A stretch of 64,000 bases of DNA from CAZWRV01 sp964636325 (lineage in GTDB: Bacteria > Verrucomicrobiota > Lentisphaeria > Victivallales > GWF2-50-93), in the NCBI GenBank assembly GCA_964636325.1, contig CAZWRV010000024.1, forward strand, positions 1 to 64,000, read 5' to 3'. A program made the position numbers and the translations under genes. Below, piece by piece: positions 15,763 to 26,142 of this stretch. A model generated the notes under the pieces. It was given only the letters and a program-made list of their open reading frames with translations. It was not told the DNA's origin and made no database searches. Within the stretch, counting starts at the first letter, position 1, and every line of letters begins with the position of its first letter.

Positions 15763-16794
15763 ATGAAAGGGACTAAACAGGCAGGGGCGAAGTCGATAGC
15801 GGCGATCGCGCAGGAATGCGGCGTGAGCCTCATGACGGTGAGCCGCGCGCTAAGGAACAGCCCGTCGGTCAGAAGCGAGACCAGGGAGCAGATACTCAAG
15901 GCCGCGGAGAAGATAGGCTATCACCGTCCGCTCAAGACAGGTCGGCCGCCGTCGCCATCCGGATTCGGACGCTCGCAGGCTGAACTCGTCATTGGCCTCT
16001 TCGACCGGAATGTCGCGCTGTTCTACACGGAAATACTGACTTCGCTCGAGCAGAATCTCGCCGCCAACGGGCATGACTGCGTGGTGAGGACATGCCTTGA
16101 CGGATACAAGCAGTTCATGGCGCTGAAGGAAACGCTCCGGACCTCTGACGCCGCCGGAACCTTTGTTCTCGGGCATTTCGACACAGAACAGCTCTGCGCC
16201 ATTCTTGACGTTGCGCCGAAGGCGCTCCTTCTTGACAACCCCGGAGATCCGGAAATCGACCTGCCCTACAGCTCCATAAGCTTCGACAATACCGCGGCAG
16301 CGAGGATCGCTGTCCGCCACCTCCTCAAGTCGGGCAGGAAGAGGATACTTCTGGTGAACGGATTTCCGGGACACTATTTCTCCAGGGAGATATCCGTCGG
16401 ATACAGGGAGGCGCTCGAAGGCGCCGGAATCGGGCTTGACGGCCGCCTCATGCTTGAGACGGACTTCACCAGCGACCAGGCATACGAGAAGGTGAAGGAG
16501 GCCTTGGACGACGGCGTCCGCTTCGACGGAGTCTTCACCAATGACGAAATGGCCTGCGGCGTCTACCGCGCTGTTCTCGAGATCGGCTTGAAAATACCCG
16601 GCGACGTGGCGGTCTGCGGCTGCGACGGGCTGCCGGTCGGCAGGCAGATCATCCCTAGGTTGACGACCGTCAAGCTTGACTACTACAGGCTCGGAACCAT
16701 GGCCGTCGAACATATGCTCAAGGCGAAATCCGGAAACTGCGGCCCGTGCAGGATCAAGCTCCTGCCGGAGCTCGAGATTAGGGAAAGCGCGTGA
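15763..16794 (+). CDS. LacI-family transcriptional regulator
   Basis: 343 residues. The N-terminal helix-turn-helix (SIAAIAQECGVSLMTVSRAL, ~13-32) and the hinge region are typical LacI/GalR. The remainder is a periplasmic-binding-protein-like sensor (type 3 family) with the expected features: IGLFD opening, TNDEMACGVYRA, and CGCDGLPVGRQIIPRLTTVK. It should bind an operator as a dimer and respond to a sugar or metabolite, probably controlling the hydrolase genes that follow. ATG 15763 puts the HTH at the usual distance from the N-terminus; GTG 15754 lies inside the inverted repeat and is less likely. Confidence 0.92.
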   Translation: MKGTKQAGAKSIAAIAQECGVSLMTVSRALRNSPSVRSETREQILKAAEKIGYHRPLKTGRPPSPSGFGRSQAELVIGLFDRNVALFYTEILTSLEQNLAANGHDCVVRTCLDGYKQFMALKETLRTSDAAGTFVLGHFDTEQLCAILDVAPKALLLDNPGDPEIDLPYSSISFDNTAAARIAVRHLLKSGRKRILLVNGFPGHYFSREISVGYREALEGAGIGLDGRLMLETDFTSDQAYEKVKEALDDGVRFDGVFTNDEMACGVYRAVLEIGLKIPGDVAVCGCDGLPVGRQIIPRLTTVKLDYYRLGTMAVEHMLKAKSGNCGPCRIKLLPELEIRESA

Positions 16795-16884
16795 AGCCGG
16801 TTTGGACAGCTTTGTTCAAATGAATCCGCGCAGGGCGGAGCCGCGGTTGAGCATGGTTGAACCAACAATCATAGAGGAGGCATT

Positions 16885-18054
16885 ATGGGCTACCTGGAAA
16901 AAGGCGAAAGCGCGAAGAGGCTCGGGCGGGTCAGGGAAATTCTTGAAGAGAAGGAACTGGATCTTGCGCTTGTCTATTACGACGAGTTCAACATCGGCAA
17001 CGGATGGTATCTCACAGGATGGTGCCCGCAGTTCGAGAGCGGCGCGGTGCTTGTTCCCAGGAAAGGCGCGCCGATGCTGCTCGGCGGGCCGGAGAGCGAG
17101 CCTTTCGCGAAGCTGGACAGCGCAATCGCCGATACGCGCAACTTCCCGGTGTTCATGGTCCCCGACGAGGAGTACCCGAACGCGGAAATCATTGATTTCG
17201 AGAAGCTCTTCAAGGAGCTCAGTTCTAAAATCGGCCACGTTAAACGGATAGGGCTTGTAGGTGCCGGCAGGATGCCTGCCGACTGCCACAGGCAGATACT
17301 AGAGGGCTTCAAGGATGTGCAGGTTGTCGACATAACACAGGAATACGTCTCGCTGCGCTACATCAAGTCGAAGTGGGAGCTCGAGCAGATTGCGGCGGCG
17401 TTCAAGCTTGCAGACGCATGTTATGACGCGATGAAGAGGAAGATCGCGCCGGGAGTGTCCGAGATAGAGGTCGCCGCCGCCGGCGAATTCGCCGCACGGA
17501 GCCGGGGCGCGAGCGGATTCGGCTTCAGCGCCATCGTCGGCAGCGGAAAGCGCTCGAACGCAGTGGTTCCCACGGCAAGCTCCAAGAAGCTCGCGGCAGG
17601 AGAGATGGTGATGATCGGTATCGCGCCCAAGATCCGCGGCTATGCCGGCGTCGTAGGCGATGTCCTGCCGGTTTCCGGCTCATATTCCAAGAAGCAGAAG
17701 GAATGCATTAAGCATCTGCGCGAAGCGTTCATTCTCACAAAGGAGATGCTCGTGCCCGGAAAGGTCGGAAGGGAGATCGACGCTCCTGCCCGCGCTTACT
17801 TTAAGAGGCACGGATTCTCCAAATATCTTGTCTGCCCCTTTGTGCATACGATCGGACTGCACGAAGCGGAGTCTCCCTTCTTCGGCCCTCACAGCGACGA
17901 CGTGCTCAAGCCGGACATGGCGGTATGCATCGACGTCAGCTTCTTCGGGCACCCGGAATTCAACGGAGTCAGGATCGAGACCGGCTACAGGATCACAGGC
18001 AAAGGCGCGGTTCCCTTCAGCGCAAAGATGGACAGAATTCATGCATCCGCCTGA
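16885..18054 (+). CDS. M24-fold (creatinase/Xaa-Pro peptidase-like) protein, metal ligands altered
   Basis: 389 residues with a creatinase-type N-terminal domain (~1-150) and a C-terminal pita-bread domain. In active M24 metallopeptidases two Asp, one His and two Glu bind two metals. Here the first Asp position is Gly245 and the second is Val256 (IGIAPKIRGYAGVVGDV); the His is kept in VHTIGLHE, the first Glu is Asp (CIDVS), and the last Glu is kept in RIETGYRIT. This pattern argues for a non-metal enzyme like creatinase or an inactive homologue rather than a prolidase. GAGGAGG before the ATG gives a strong ribosome binding site. Its place after the LacI-type gene suggests a role in the locus. 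Confidence 0.8.
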   Translation: MGYLEKGESAKRLGRVREILEEKELDLALVYYDEFNIGNGWYLTGWCPQFESGAVLVPRKGAPMLLGGPESEPFAKLDSAIADTRNFPVFMVPDEEYPNAEIIDFEKLFKELSSKIGHVKRIGLVGAGRMPADCHRQILEGFKDVQVVDITQEYVSLRYIKSKWELEQIAAAFKLADACYDAMKRKIAPGVSEIEVAAAGEFAARSRGASGFGFSAIVGSGKRSNAVVPTASSKKLAAGEMVMIGIAPKIRGYAGVVGDVLPVSGSYSKKQKECIKHLREAFILTKEMLVPGKVGREIDAPARAYFKRHGFSKYLVCPFVHTIGLHEAESPFFGPHSDDVLKPDMAVCIDVSFFGHPEFNGVRIETGYRITGKGAVPFSAKMDRIHASA

Positions 18055-18112
18055 CAACCGCATGCGAATGTGCTTTTAAGTCTGCTGTTATAATTTTATA
18101 AAAGGAGCCTGC

Positions 18113-21100
18113 ATGATGAAGAAACCTTTCCTTACGGCCGCCGCTGCCTTGGTCATCCTCGGAGCCTGCCAGATATTGCAGGGGGCTTACGAGATGAGAA
18201 TCCCGAAGATGAAGACCCCGCCGGTGATCGACGGGACGCTGAGCCCCGGCGAGTGGGATGGGGCCAGCGCCGTGACAGGCCTGGTCGACTACTACATGCA
18301 CGACCTGTATCCCGAGACGATGCATGCGGTGTGGTATCTCGGCTACGACGACAAGAACCTGTATCTTGCGATGTACAAGAGGATCCCGGAAGAGATACAG
18401 TTCAAGGCGGACTTCAAGAAGCCGGAGTCGAACGACAGCGAGCGTTCGGTGCTTTTCGGCGACCATGTCGAGATAGAGGTCACGCCGCACAGCGCGGAGA
18501 AGGCCAACGCGGGCGGATTCGGGTTCTACAAGATAATGGCCAACGTATACGGGATATTCTCCGACACATGGTATAACAACGGCATGCCAGGCTTCGAGGC
18601 CGACTGGAGCTCCGGATGCCAGCTTAAGTCCAGCTTCAAGAAGAACGAATGGTGGCTGGAGATAGCATGGCCCCTGTCCTCAATGAAGAAGAAGGACATG
18701 TCCGGCCCCATAGACAAGGCCGACGGCCAGGAGTTCATCATGCAGTTGGTGGTCTCGGGCTCATGCTCCGGCTACGGATATGCCGGATGGGTGCCGACGA
18801 CCTGGATGGAATTCAACACTTTCTACAAGGTAACACTCGATCCGGAGGCGCCGGTCTTCCAGTTCACCAAGATAGGGGACATCATCCACGGCCAGCTTGA
18901 CGCCCGCATAGCCGTCGGCGCGGCCGCGCCGATGGAAGTCGCCATGAGCGTGACCGATTCGGACGGTAAGGAGGTCTTCCGCAAGACGGAGGCGGTGAAG
19001 GGGCGTGCCGACCTATCCTTCAAGGCGAAGGATATTCCGATAACCTACAACAAGGAGGCGACAGGCTTCAGCAAGGCGGGCCGCAACGCCCTCAACCTGA
19101 ACATAACGTCGGCCGGCAAGACCGTATACAGCTACAGCGGCCTATTCGCGGGGCATACCGACGAGTTCACCAAGCAGACCTACAACGAATATCTCAGCTC
19201 AAGGCCGAAAGGGGACTACTCGGCGAACTTCGCATATTATCCGCGCAACGGGAAGGCGCGCGTCAGCCTGGATCTCGATGTGATCGCGGAGCTGCCCAAG
19301 GAAGTCCTGGACGCGAAAACGCTGATCCTCCGCATCGCGCCTCGCGCCGGCGGAAAGGACGTCTTCAGGACGGAACTGCCCATCAAGGACAAGGCGGCCG
19401 GCGGGCTCGTGGACGTGGGCCCGCTTGACGGCGAGTTCACCGCGCATCTCGAGCTGGCCGACGACGGCGGCAAGATTGTCTCTTCGCGGAAAGTCGACTT
19501 CGTCCGGAAAAAGCACGTATGGGAGGGCAACGATATCGGCAGGGAGCGTGTCGTCATCCCGCCCTTCCGGGCGATAGAATTCAACGGCAGCACGCTGAAG
19601 ACCCGCTGCGCGGAGATCACGATCGGCGACGGCGGCCTCTTTGACAAGCTATCAGTCCTGGGAACCGATCTGCTGCGCAGCCCCGTCCGGCTCAGCGCCA
19701 CCGTGGACGGCAAGACTGAAGCGTTGAAGTCCTCTCCCCCGAAAATCGAAAAGGGCAAGGGTCGCGCCTTTCCGCCTGAATACGACCAATACAGCTTCAT
19801 GACTAAGAGCTGCCCGAGAAAGAAGCTCGAGGAGCTTCCCGAGACCGACGGCTACGAGGCCCTGATCAGCGCTGAGGGTTCCCTCGCGGGACTGGACGTC
19901 AAGACCTCCGCGACGTTGGACTACGACGGGCATTATCTTGTCAACCTGACGCTCGATCCGAAGGGCGGCAAAGTCAAGCTTGACAAGCTGGAGCTTTCGT
20001 TCGACCTCTGGGAAAAGGCCAGGGATCTTTCCATCCTGAGGAACGGCGGCGATCCCTCCTTCGTGCTGGACGGCAATGACGGGATTGTCTGGGAGAGCAG
20101 GAATTATCCGCCCAAGCCCATCGGCTTCAAGGGGACGTTCGTCCCGACGCTTTCTTTCAGCGACGGATTCCATGCGTTCCAGTTCCGCGCCGCGAGCGAT
20201 CAGGGCTGGCTGCTTGACGACGGCAAGTCCTGCCAGATCGTCGAACGGAAGGACGGGAAGCTGACGCTCCGCCTGCTGCTGGTCAATTCGCCCGCGGCGA
20301 TAGACAGGCCGCGGACAATCACATTCGTGCTGATGCCGCTGCCTGCGAAGCCTACGATACCCAACTGGCGCAGCAAGGTGTGGGAACCCGGCCATTATTT
20401 CCATTCCGCGTACGGATGGCGGCTATACGGAACCGGCGCGGACAACTGGTATCTGCCTACGGACGAGGACTACAGGACGCTTGGCGATGCGCTGCTACAC
20501 CCCGGGAAATATCCCGACCGCTGCCTCGCCTGGCAGGGGATGAAGGAGAACACGGTCGCGCAGAACGGCCCGATCCTCATGTATTCGTCGGAGCCGGCAG
20601 TCGGCGCGCCGCTTCCGGACGCGGACTCATTCAAGGGGCAGTGGTTCGGCGACAGCGACGTGAAGTTCATAAGCGGCGACTCGCGCGTCGGGAAAGGCCG
20701 CAATATGCAGGGGACGATCTTGTGGGACAAGTCAGAATGCTACTGCGAGACGAGGCCGCAGATATACGACCAGGATCTCGTTGACAACTATCTCTGGTTC
20801 CACAGAAAACTGGTCGAACTGGCCGACACCAACGGAACCATGTGGGACAACATAAACATTACCTGGCACTCGATGAACGACACCGGCGAATTCGCATATG
20901 TGCGCGACGACGGCCACGTCCAGCCGACGAACAACATCCTCGTGCGCCGCCAGCTTCTGAAACGGCTTTACACAATGGGCTGGATGGTCGGCAAGCCGCC
21001 GCTTTACTTTTTCAAAGGCATCGACGAGGAGCCTTTCTCGGACATGGGCTGGATGGTCGAGGGCCCGGCCTACATCTATTCCGAGAACGGATCCTTCTTC

Positions 21101-21739
21101 GACCAGTTCCCCACGGATCTTGCGCCGTTCAGGACGGAATGGGGCGCCGGCCGCATACCTGTCCGCATCGATTCCGCATGGAGCTTCGGCGCCGCGAAGC
21201 CGTTCTTCGCCGACAAGCAGTATCGAAGCCTTTTCGCGCTCGCGCTTCTGCATGATTTCGCCGTGAGCAGCATGGACCAGCAGTTCTGGGAGAAGCGCCT
21301 TAGGAAGCTCAACGAAACCGTCGGGTTCATGGATCCAGAAAAGCAGGCCGAATTCCTCCCGTATTTCAGGAACCAGGAGTTCATCCGCCTGGGCCGCTGG
21401 TCCAGCGACGGCAAGAACTTGTCCTTCAATTTTACGCAGCCGAACGGCGTCTACGTCTCAATCTACCGTTCCATGGCCGAGCCGAGGCGTGCGGTTCTAT
21501 GGTTTGTCAACGCCACGCCGGAGGACGTCAACATCGGGTTCTGGTTGGATTCTAAAAAGCTTCTCGGCAAGGAGCAGATTTCCCAGTGCACTAACTTCGA
21601 CGACGGCGACAGCTTCAAGCCTCATCTGCCGCCGACTTTCCTCGTCGGAGGCACTGCTCCTGAAAAGGGAGACATGCGGAATTTCTGGCCGCCCGTCAAT
21701 GTCCGCTCGAAGGACTACAGGGCCGTGATCATGGAGTAG
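18113..21739 (+). CDS. Secreted CBM9/DOMON-like plus glycoside-hydrolase-like (DUF6067-type) protein
   Basis: 1208 residues. The signal peptide may be a lipoprotein signal (VILGAC, Cys19). Residues ~30-240 are a CBM9-like sugar-binding domain opening with VIDGTLSPGEWDGA. A beta-rich middle (~250-720) is followed by a probable (beta/alpha) barrel (~740-1130) with WDNINITWHSMND and DGHVQPTNN, the latter echoed by DGHVQPGFG in the next protein. This matches what I recall of DUF6067 putative hydrolases of PVC bacteria; the substrate is unknown and the catalytic residues are not assignable by eye. AAGGAG precedes ATG 18113. It ends in TAG, showing that TAG is a normal stop here. Confidence 0.78.
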   Translation: MMKKPFLTAAAALVILGACQILQGAYEMRIPKMKTPPVIDGTLSPGEWDGASAVTGLVDYYMHDLYPETMHAVWYLGYDDKNLYLAMYKRIPEEIQFKADFKKPESNDSERSVLFGDHVEIEVTPHSAEKANAGGFGFYKIMANVYGIFSDTWYNNGMPGFEADWSSGCQLKSSFKKNEWWLEIAWPLSSMKKKDMSGPIDKADGQEFIMQLVVSGSCSGYGYAGWVPTTWMEFNTFYKVTLDPEAPVFQFTKIGDIIHGQLDARIAVGAAAPMEVAMSVTDSDGKEVFRKTEAVKGRADLSFKAKDIPITYNKEATGFSKAGRNALNLNITSAGKTVYSYSGLFAGHTDEFTKQTYNEYLSSRPKGDYSANFAYYPRNGKARVSLDLDVIAELPKEVLDAKTLILRIAPRAGGKDVFRTELPIKDKAAGGLVDVGPLDGEFTAHLELADDGGKIVSSRKVDFVRKKHVWEGNDIGRERVVIPPFRAIEFNGSTLKTRCAEITIGDGGLFDKLSVLGTDLLRSPVRLSATVDGKTEALKSSPPKIEKGKGRAFPPEYDQYSFMTKSCPRKKLEELPETDGYEALISAEGSLAGLDVKTSATLDYDGHYLVNLTLDPKGGKVKLDKLELSFDLWEKARDLSILRNGGDPSFVLDGNDGIVWESRNYPPKPIGFKGTFVPTLSFSDGFHAFQFRAASDQGWLLDDGKSCQIVERKDGKLTLRLLLVNSPAAIDRPRTITFVLMPLPAKPTIPNWRSKVWEPGHYFHSAYGWRLYGTGADNWYLPTDEDYRTLGDALLHPGKYPDRCLAWQGMKENTVAQNGPILMYSSEPAVGAPLPDADSFKGQWFGDSDVKFISGDSRVGKGRNMQGTILWDKSECYCETRPQIYDQDLVDNYLWFHRKLVELADTNGTMWDNINITWHSMNDTGEFAYVRDDGHVQPTNNILVRRQLLKRLYTMGWMVGKPPLYFFKGIDEEPFSDMGWMVEGPAYIYSENGSFFDQFPTDLAPFRTEWGAGRIPVRIDSAWSFGAAKPFFADKQYRSLFALALLHDFAVSSMDQQFWEKRLRKLNETVGFMDPEKQAEFLPYFRNQEFIRLGRWSSDGKNLSFNFTQPNGVYVSIYRSMAEPRRAVLWFVNATPEDVNIGFWLDSKKLLGKEQISQCTNFDDGDSFKPHLPPTFLVGGTAPEKGDMRNFWPPVNVRSKDYRAVIME

Positions 21740-21802
21740 GCAGGGGGATGAAAAGTGGATGGTCAATGGTGAGTGCGACATAGTGGGTGGTTGATTGCAG
21801 CA

Positions 21803-24800
21803 ATGAGTAATATCCTGCAAGTGCCTGTGATACGGAGTCTTACATCTCCGGCAATCGTTCTCCTGACGCTTCTTGCCGTCGCCGAGGTCGTCGCCGCGAA
21901 GGACGAGTATCCGTGGCTGGCGAAAAGCGTCTGGTGGAAGCCCTACCGCTGGTCTACGGAGGCGGCGTTCCTGCTGCATTTCGACGAGATCAAGCCCTAC
22001 GGCGATCCGGAATCGCTGTTCTTGAAGCGGAGGGAGATTGCCGCGGCGAACGCAGACAGCCAGTTGCTTGAAAGAGATCAAGTCCCTAAAGACGGCGCTC
22101 CGCGGACCGCCGCCAACGCCAAACCCATGGCCGCTCCCGGCCTGCTGATCGGAGACGCGGCGCTTTGCGAAGACGGACGTTTCGGCGGCGGACTTTGTTT
22201 TCCAGGAGGGGACGGCGCCCTCCAGCTGGCAGGTCAGAAATGGAATGTCGACCGCACCGTTGAATTCTGGGTCAAGCCGACGGAACTTCCCAGGGGCTCC
22301 GCAGTCCTCTTCCAGGCTCTTCGTACCAAACACCCTGAAGGTCGGCCGGCGACATTGGAACTTATGTCGGACGGTTCGCTGCGCTTCATATGGTTGGACA
22401 AGCCGTCGCAGGCAACGGAGAAGAAGCTCAAGGCCGGCGAATGGGCCCATGTCGCCTTCCGCTACGCCGGCAAATGGGGCAAGTGGGCACCGCTCGGGAA
22501 ACCGATGCAGGCGCAGATCCTTATCAACGGCGAGGATGCGCTTTCCGCCCCGATCACGCCTGACGTCAGTAATTTCAGCGCCACGCCGCAGGATGTGGTC
22601 TACTGGATAGGCAATGACAGCACGGGGAAGCGCGGTTTCCATGGCACCATTGACGAGCTGCGCTTTTCGGAATCAGTCCAGGAATATTTCAAGGATGAGA
22701 CCGCCTGGACGGATCCGGAGCGGCCTCTCAAGCCCGTCCACAAGCACCCATTCCTGCGCGACGACGCGGATCTCATCATGCATCTGCCCTTCGACGGCGC
22801 ACTCCAGGCGGCACGGTCCGCGCCGGGGACGAAGGTCGTGCGATCATTCGAGCCCGAGGGAGTCCAGGATGAAAGCGACTATTTCCTCCCGGCCGTGGCG
22901 AAGCAGGGAATGATCCTTGGAGAAGGCGGCCTGGCGCCGACCTACCAGGGCGAAGGCAACATCGACATGGCCCACGGCTCGATCGCCTTCTGGATGCGTC
23001 CTCTCGACTGGGACAACCTCACTCGCTTCAGCCCCTTCGACAAGGTCGGCCAGCCGTCTTTCATAAACTTGTTCCATGTGGTTGGTGACTTTCCCGAAGA
23101 CGACGGCCCGGAGCGTTGGAAGAAAGGCTCTGCGCCGATCCTGCGCTTCGTCGTCTTCCAGAACATGCAGCAGGACGTCGTGGATCCGCCGGAAATATCC
23201 CCCGCCAGATGGATCCACATGACCGTCACCTGGGACAAGGACAATGTCCGTTACTATGTCGACGGCAGGCAGGTCCAAGGCGGCGGGCCGGTCTCCCCTT
23301 TCACGATTGTGACACCCGATAACGACTACTGGATCTGGGGGCCGCCCGGGCGGCCTTCAGGCAAGACATACCTCTGGCGTACCAATGCGCAGTCAATCGT
23401 GTTCAGCGGATTCCGCGGCAGCCTTTGGCATCCCTACTGGTATCTGCGCGCGAAGGATCCGCACACTCTGATCGACGACTTCCGCGTCTACCGCCGCGCA
23501 CTTGCCCCGGCGGAGATCGCCAACCTGTTCGCGATGTGCCGGCCGGAGTCGGAAACCAAGGCGCTGCCGGTTGCCGACATGGAATACAAGCTGAACGGCC
23601 AGTTGGCCTCCCTGGACGCAGAAGCCTTTCCTTTCATGCAGGACTACATGAAGATTAAAAGCGCGTGTTTTTCCTTGCGGCTCCGCGGGCAGGAGAAGGC
23701 GGCGGCGGAGAAGACCGTCGCCTTCGATCCGATGGAATATCCTTACGTACATCTTAACTGCAAGCCGCTCGATTTCGCCACATACGATCTCACCGCGGAC
23801 TTCCAGGACGCTTCCGGCGCCATAGTCGGCAAGGTCTCGCGCGAGATTGTCCGGCAGAAGCCGCCATGGTGGGGGAACAGACACGGATTGTCCGACAAGG
23901 TGATGCCGGAGTGGGATCCCATGAAAGTTTCCGGGAGCACAGTTTCCGTCGCCCTCCGCGACATCCATCTCGGAGCATCCGGATTCCCGGCGCGTATCGT
24001 GAGCAAGGGCGAAGACATGCTTGTGAAGCCGATCTCCGTCGAGGCTGCGGCTGGCGGTTCGCCGATCGCACTTACCTCCGTGAAACAGGAAGTCCTCTTC
24101 GGCTCTGCCAACGATGTCCGCGCAGACTGGGAAGGACGACTGAGTGGAGGAGGCATCGAACTCAAGACTAAGGCGTATATGGAATTCGACGGGATGATGT
24201 GGTTTGCCATCACAGTGGGGAAAGATGGTTCGGAGTTCAAGGTTCAGGAAGACAAGGGGACATCAAATCCTGAAACCCGACCCCTGAAACCAGTTCTTAG
24301 CTCCCTGACCATTCGTATCCCCTTCAATCCTCGCGACGCGGAGCTGCTGCACTGGTATTCCGGCAACCCCATTTATCCGCCATACCGCAAGTTCCCGTCC
24401 AATGTTTTCCTTGATGCGACCCCTGCGGGCAAAGGAGTGGTTTTCAGCAGCAACGACACGAAGACTGTCGCGCTTCTGGAGCAGCAGCGCGGCAGCTTCA
24501 TTCCCTACCTCTGCCTGATGGGGATGGAACGCGGCATGGCTTTCTTCGGAGAGAACGACCGGGGCTGGACGCCGACTATGAAGACGCCCGCGCTGGCGGT
24601 CGAACGGACGGAAAGCTCTGTCGATCTGGTGCTCAACCTCATTTCCGAGCCGGTGAACCTGAGCGAACCGCGTGTGATCGAGTTCGGCCTGCATCCGCTG
24701 CCGTTGCGCAAGCTGCGTCCCGACTGGCGCGCCTGGCCCGGCTGGGGCGTCCCCATGGACTGCGGCCTGAAGGGCGATGAATCCATCTGGAATTCGCTGC

Positions 24801-26137
24801 TCCCGCTGAACGCCGACTGGAGCAAGGTCGCCGAACGCTGGAAAAGCGATCCGAAGTGCGCGCGGCCGCGAAGCCTGCTCGAGGAAGGCTGGGCCGCATT
24901 CCGCAAGGATTTCGGGAGGGATCCGTCTCCCTACGAGAAAAGCGTCCCCGGCGTATATACCGTCCTGCCATACCCCGGCTGGGTTCCGGAGCACACTAGG
25001 GAATTCCACGAAATCTGGTGGTCTGGCAACGTCAAGGGCGCCGTGCCGGACAGCTGCTTCGTGGACTTCAGCGCCTGGTGCTGGCACAACTGGGTCGAAA
25101 CCGGCGTGGTCGAGGGATTCTATGTGGACGGCGATTTCATGGGAGTCGAAATAGCCGACCGCGGCAACCTGGCCTATGCCCTACCTGATGGCCATGTCCA
25201 GCCCGGCTTCGGATGGCGACATGTCCGCGAGCACCAAAAACGCATGCGCCAAATCCTATGGGATCACAACATCGTACCGCACATCTGCAACCACATGACC
25301 AACTCCCCGTTCGCGCCGATCGAGTCGTTCGTGGACGTCATGCTCGACGGCGAATGGGAATACCAAAGCCCGCCTGACCAGCGCGACTTCCTCGACGTGT
25401 GGCCACCGGCGAGGATGAGAATTAGCCACATCGGGAAATGGAACGTCATGCCCAAGTGGCTGGGTTGGACTGTGAACCCGCCGAACCTGAAGGCGTGGAC
25501 ATACCGGCATGACCGCGCCTACTTTGCCAATCTCGGAGTGCATGACATAGACTGGCTCTTCTGGGGACGATACAGCGGGCTGAAGGATGCGCAGGAACTC
25601 CGCATCCGCGAACCTGAAACTGAATTCGTCGGCTACTGGACGGAACGGAATCCTGCAAAGCATGAATACGGAGAAAATCTGCTCGTCAGCGCATGGAAGG
25701 CTCCGGCGCGCGACGGAAAGAATGCGATCTGCACAGTCATACTGGTGAACCGCGGCGACAAAAGGCTTGAACCTGCCGTTGTCCGCTTCGACACAAGCAT
25801 GATGGGGCTCGGCGACAACCCGGACGCGGTCGCCGCGGACGACGTTGATCCGCTCCTGCTGGATCCAGTGCAGTATGGGGACGATCCTACGACTACTGCC
25901 ACATCCGACGTGAAAGCGTCCGGCATTCATGAGGTCATGGACGATAAATCCGACGAAATGCAGCTCGAAGAGCCGGAAACTGCCGAGGCGGAGACTGAGG
26001 ACGGAAAGAAGAAGCATCCGGACTATGCCTACTCCTGGGCCAAGGGCGAACTCCGCTGCGCCGTCCGCCGCCACGACTACCGTCTTTTCCGGTTCCGTCA
26101 AGCGTCCGGAGAGGCGCGCGAACTGAAAGGAAATTGA
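21803..26137 (+). CDS. Very large secreted LamG/glycoside-hydrolase-like protein
   Basis: 1444 residues from ATG 21803 (GTG 21773 possible; neither has a strong ribosome binding site). A signal peptide ends near AEVVAAKDE. Two concanavalin A-like LamG domains are visible: VEFWVKPTELPRG to IDELRFSESVQ (~115-305) and GSIAFWMRPLDWD...HMTVTWDKDNVRYYVDG to IDDFRVYRRALAPAEI (~385-575). The C-terminal part (~850-1350) carries the barrel signature shared with the preceding gene: VVEGFYVDGDFMGVEI, DGHVQPGFG, and SFVDVMLDGEWEYQ. A tail rich in Asp/Glu (~1390-1420) precedes the end. Predicted to bind and cleave an extracellular polysaccharide; specificity unknown. It nearly abuts the next gene. Confidence 0.78.
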   Translation: MSNILQVPVIRSLTSPAIVLLTLLAVAEVVAAKDEYPWLAKSVWWKPYRWSTEAAFLLHFDEIKPYGDPESLFLKRREIAAANADSQLLERDQVPKDGAPRTAANAKPMAAPGLLIGDAALCEDGRFGGGLCFPGGDGALQLAGQKWNVDRTVEFWVKPTELPRGSAVLFQALRTKHPEGRPATLELMSDGSLRFIWLDKPSQATEKKLKAGEWAHVAFRYAGKWGKWAPLGKPMQAQILINGEDALSAPITPDVSNFSATPQDVVYWIGNDSTGKRGFHGTIDELRFSESVQEYFKDETAWTDPERPLKPVHKHPFLRDDADLIMHLPFDGALQAARSAPGTKVVRSFEPEGVQDESDYFLPAVAKQGMILGEGGLAPTYQGEGNIDMAHGSIAFWMRPLDWDNLTRFSPFDKVGQPSFINLFHVVGDFPEDDGPERWKKGSAPILRFVVFQNMQQDVVDPPEISPARWIHMTVTWDKDNVRYYVDGRQVQGGGPVSPFTIVTPDNDYWIWGPPGRPSGKTYLWRTNAQSIVFSGFRGSLWHPYWYLRAKDPHTLIDDFRVYRRALAPAEIANLFAMCRPESETKALPVADMEYKLNGQLASLDAEAFPFMQDYMKIKSACFSLRLRGQEKAAAEKTVAFDPMEYPYVHLNCKPLDFATYDLTADFQDASGAIVGKVSREIVRQKPPWWGNRHGLSDKVMPEWDPMKVSGSTVSVALRDIHLGASGFPARIVSKGEDMLVKPISVEAAAGGSPIALTSVKQEVLFGSANDVRADWEGRLSGGGIELKTKAYMEFDGMMWFAITVGKDGSEFKVQEDKGTSNPETRPLKPVLSSLTIRIPFNPRDAELLHWYSGNPIYPPYRKFPSNVFLDATPAGKGVVFSSNDTKTVALLEQQRGSFIPYLCLMGMERGMAFFGENDRGWTPTMKTPALAVERTESSVDLVLNLISEPVNLSEPRVIEFGLHPLPLRKLRPDWRAWPGWGVPMDCGLKGDESIWNSLLPLNADWSKVAERWKSDPKCARPRSLLEEGWAAFRKDFGRDPSPYEKSVPGVYTVLPYPGWVPEHTREFHEIWWSGNVKGAVPDSCFVDFSAWCWHNWVETGVVEGFYVDGDFMGVEIADRGNLAYALPDGHVQPGFGWRHVREHQKRMRQILWDHNIVPHICNHMTNSPFAPIESFVDVMLDGEWEYQSPPDQRDFLDVWPPARMRISHIGKWNVMPKWLGWTVNPPNLKAWTYRHDRAYFANLGVHDIDWLFWGRYSGLKDAQELRIREPETEFVGYWTERNPAKHEYGENLLVSAWKAPARDGKNAICTVILVNRGDKRLEPAVVRFDTSMMGLGDNPDAVAADDVDPLLLDPVQYGDDPTTTATSDVKASGIHEVMDDKSDEMQLEEPETAEAETEDGKKKHPDYAYSWAKGELRCAVRRHDYRLFRFRQASGEARELKGN

Positions 26138-26142
26138 AAACC

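Noticed and set aside
18089..18094. TATAAT as a promoter for the 18113 gene
   Set aside because: It lies only 8 bases from the Shine-Dalgarno and has no -35 element at suitable distance, so transcription probably continues from upstream.
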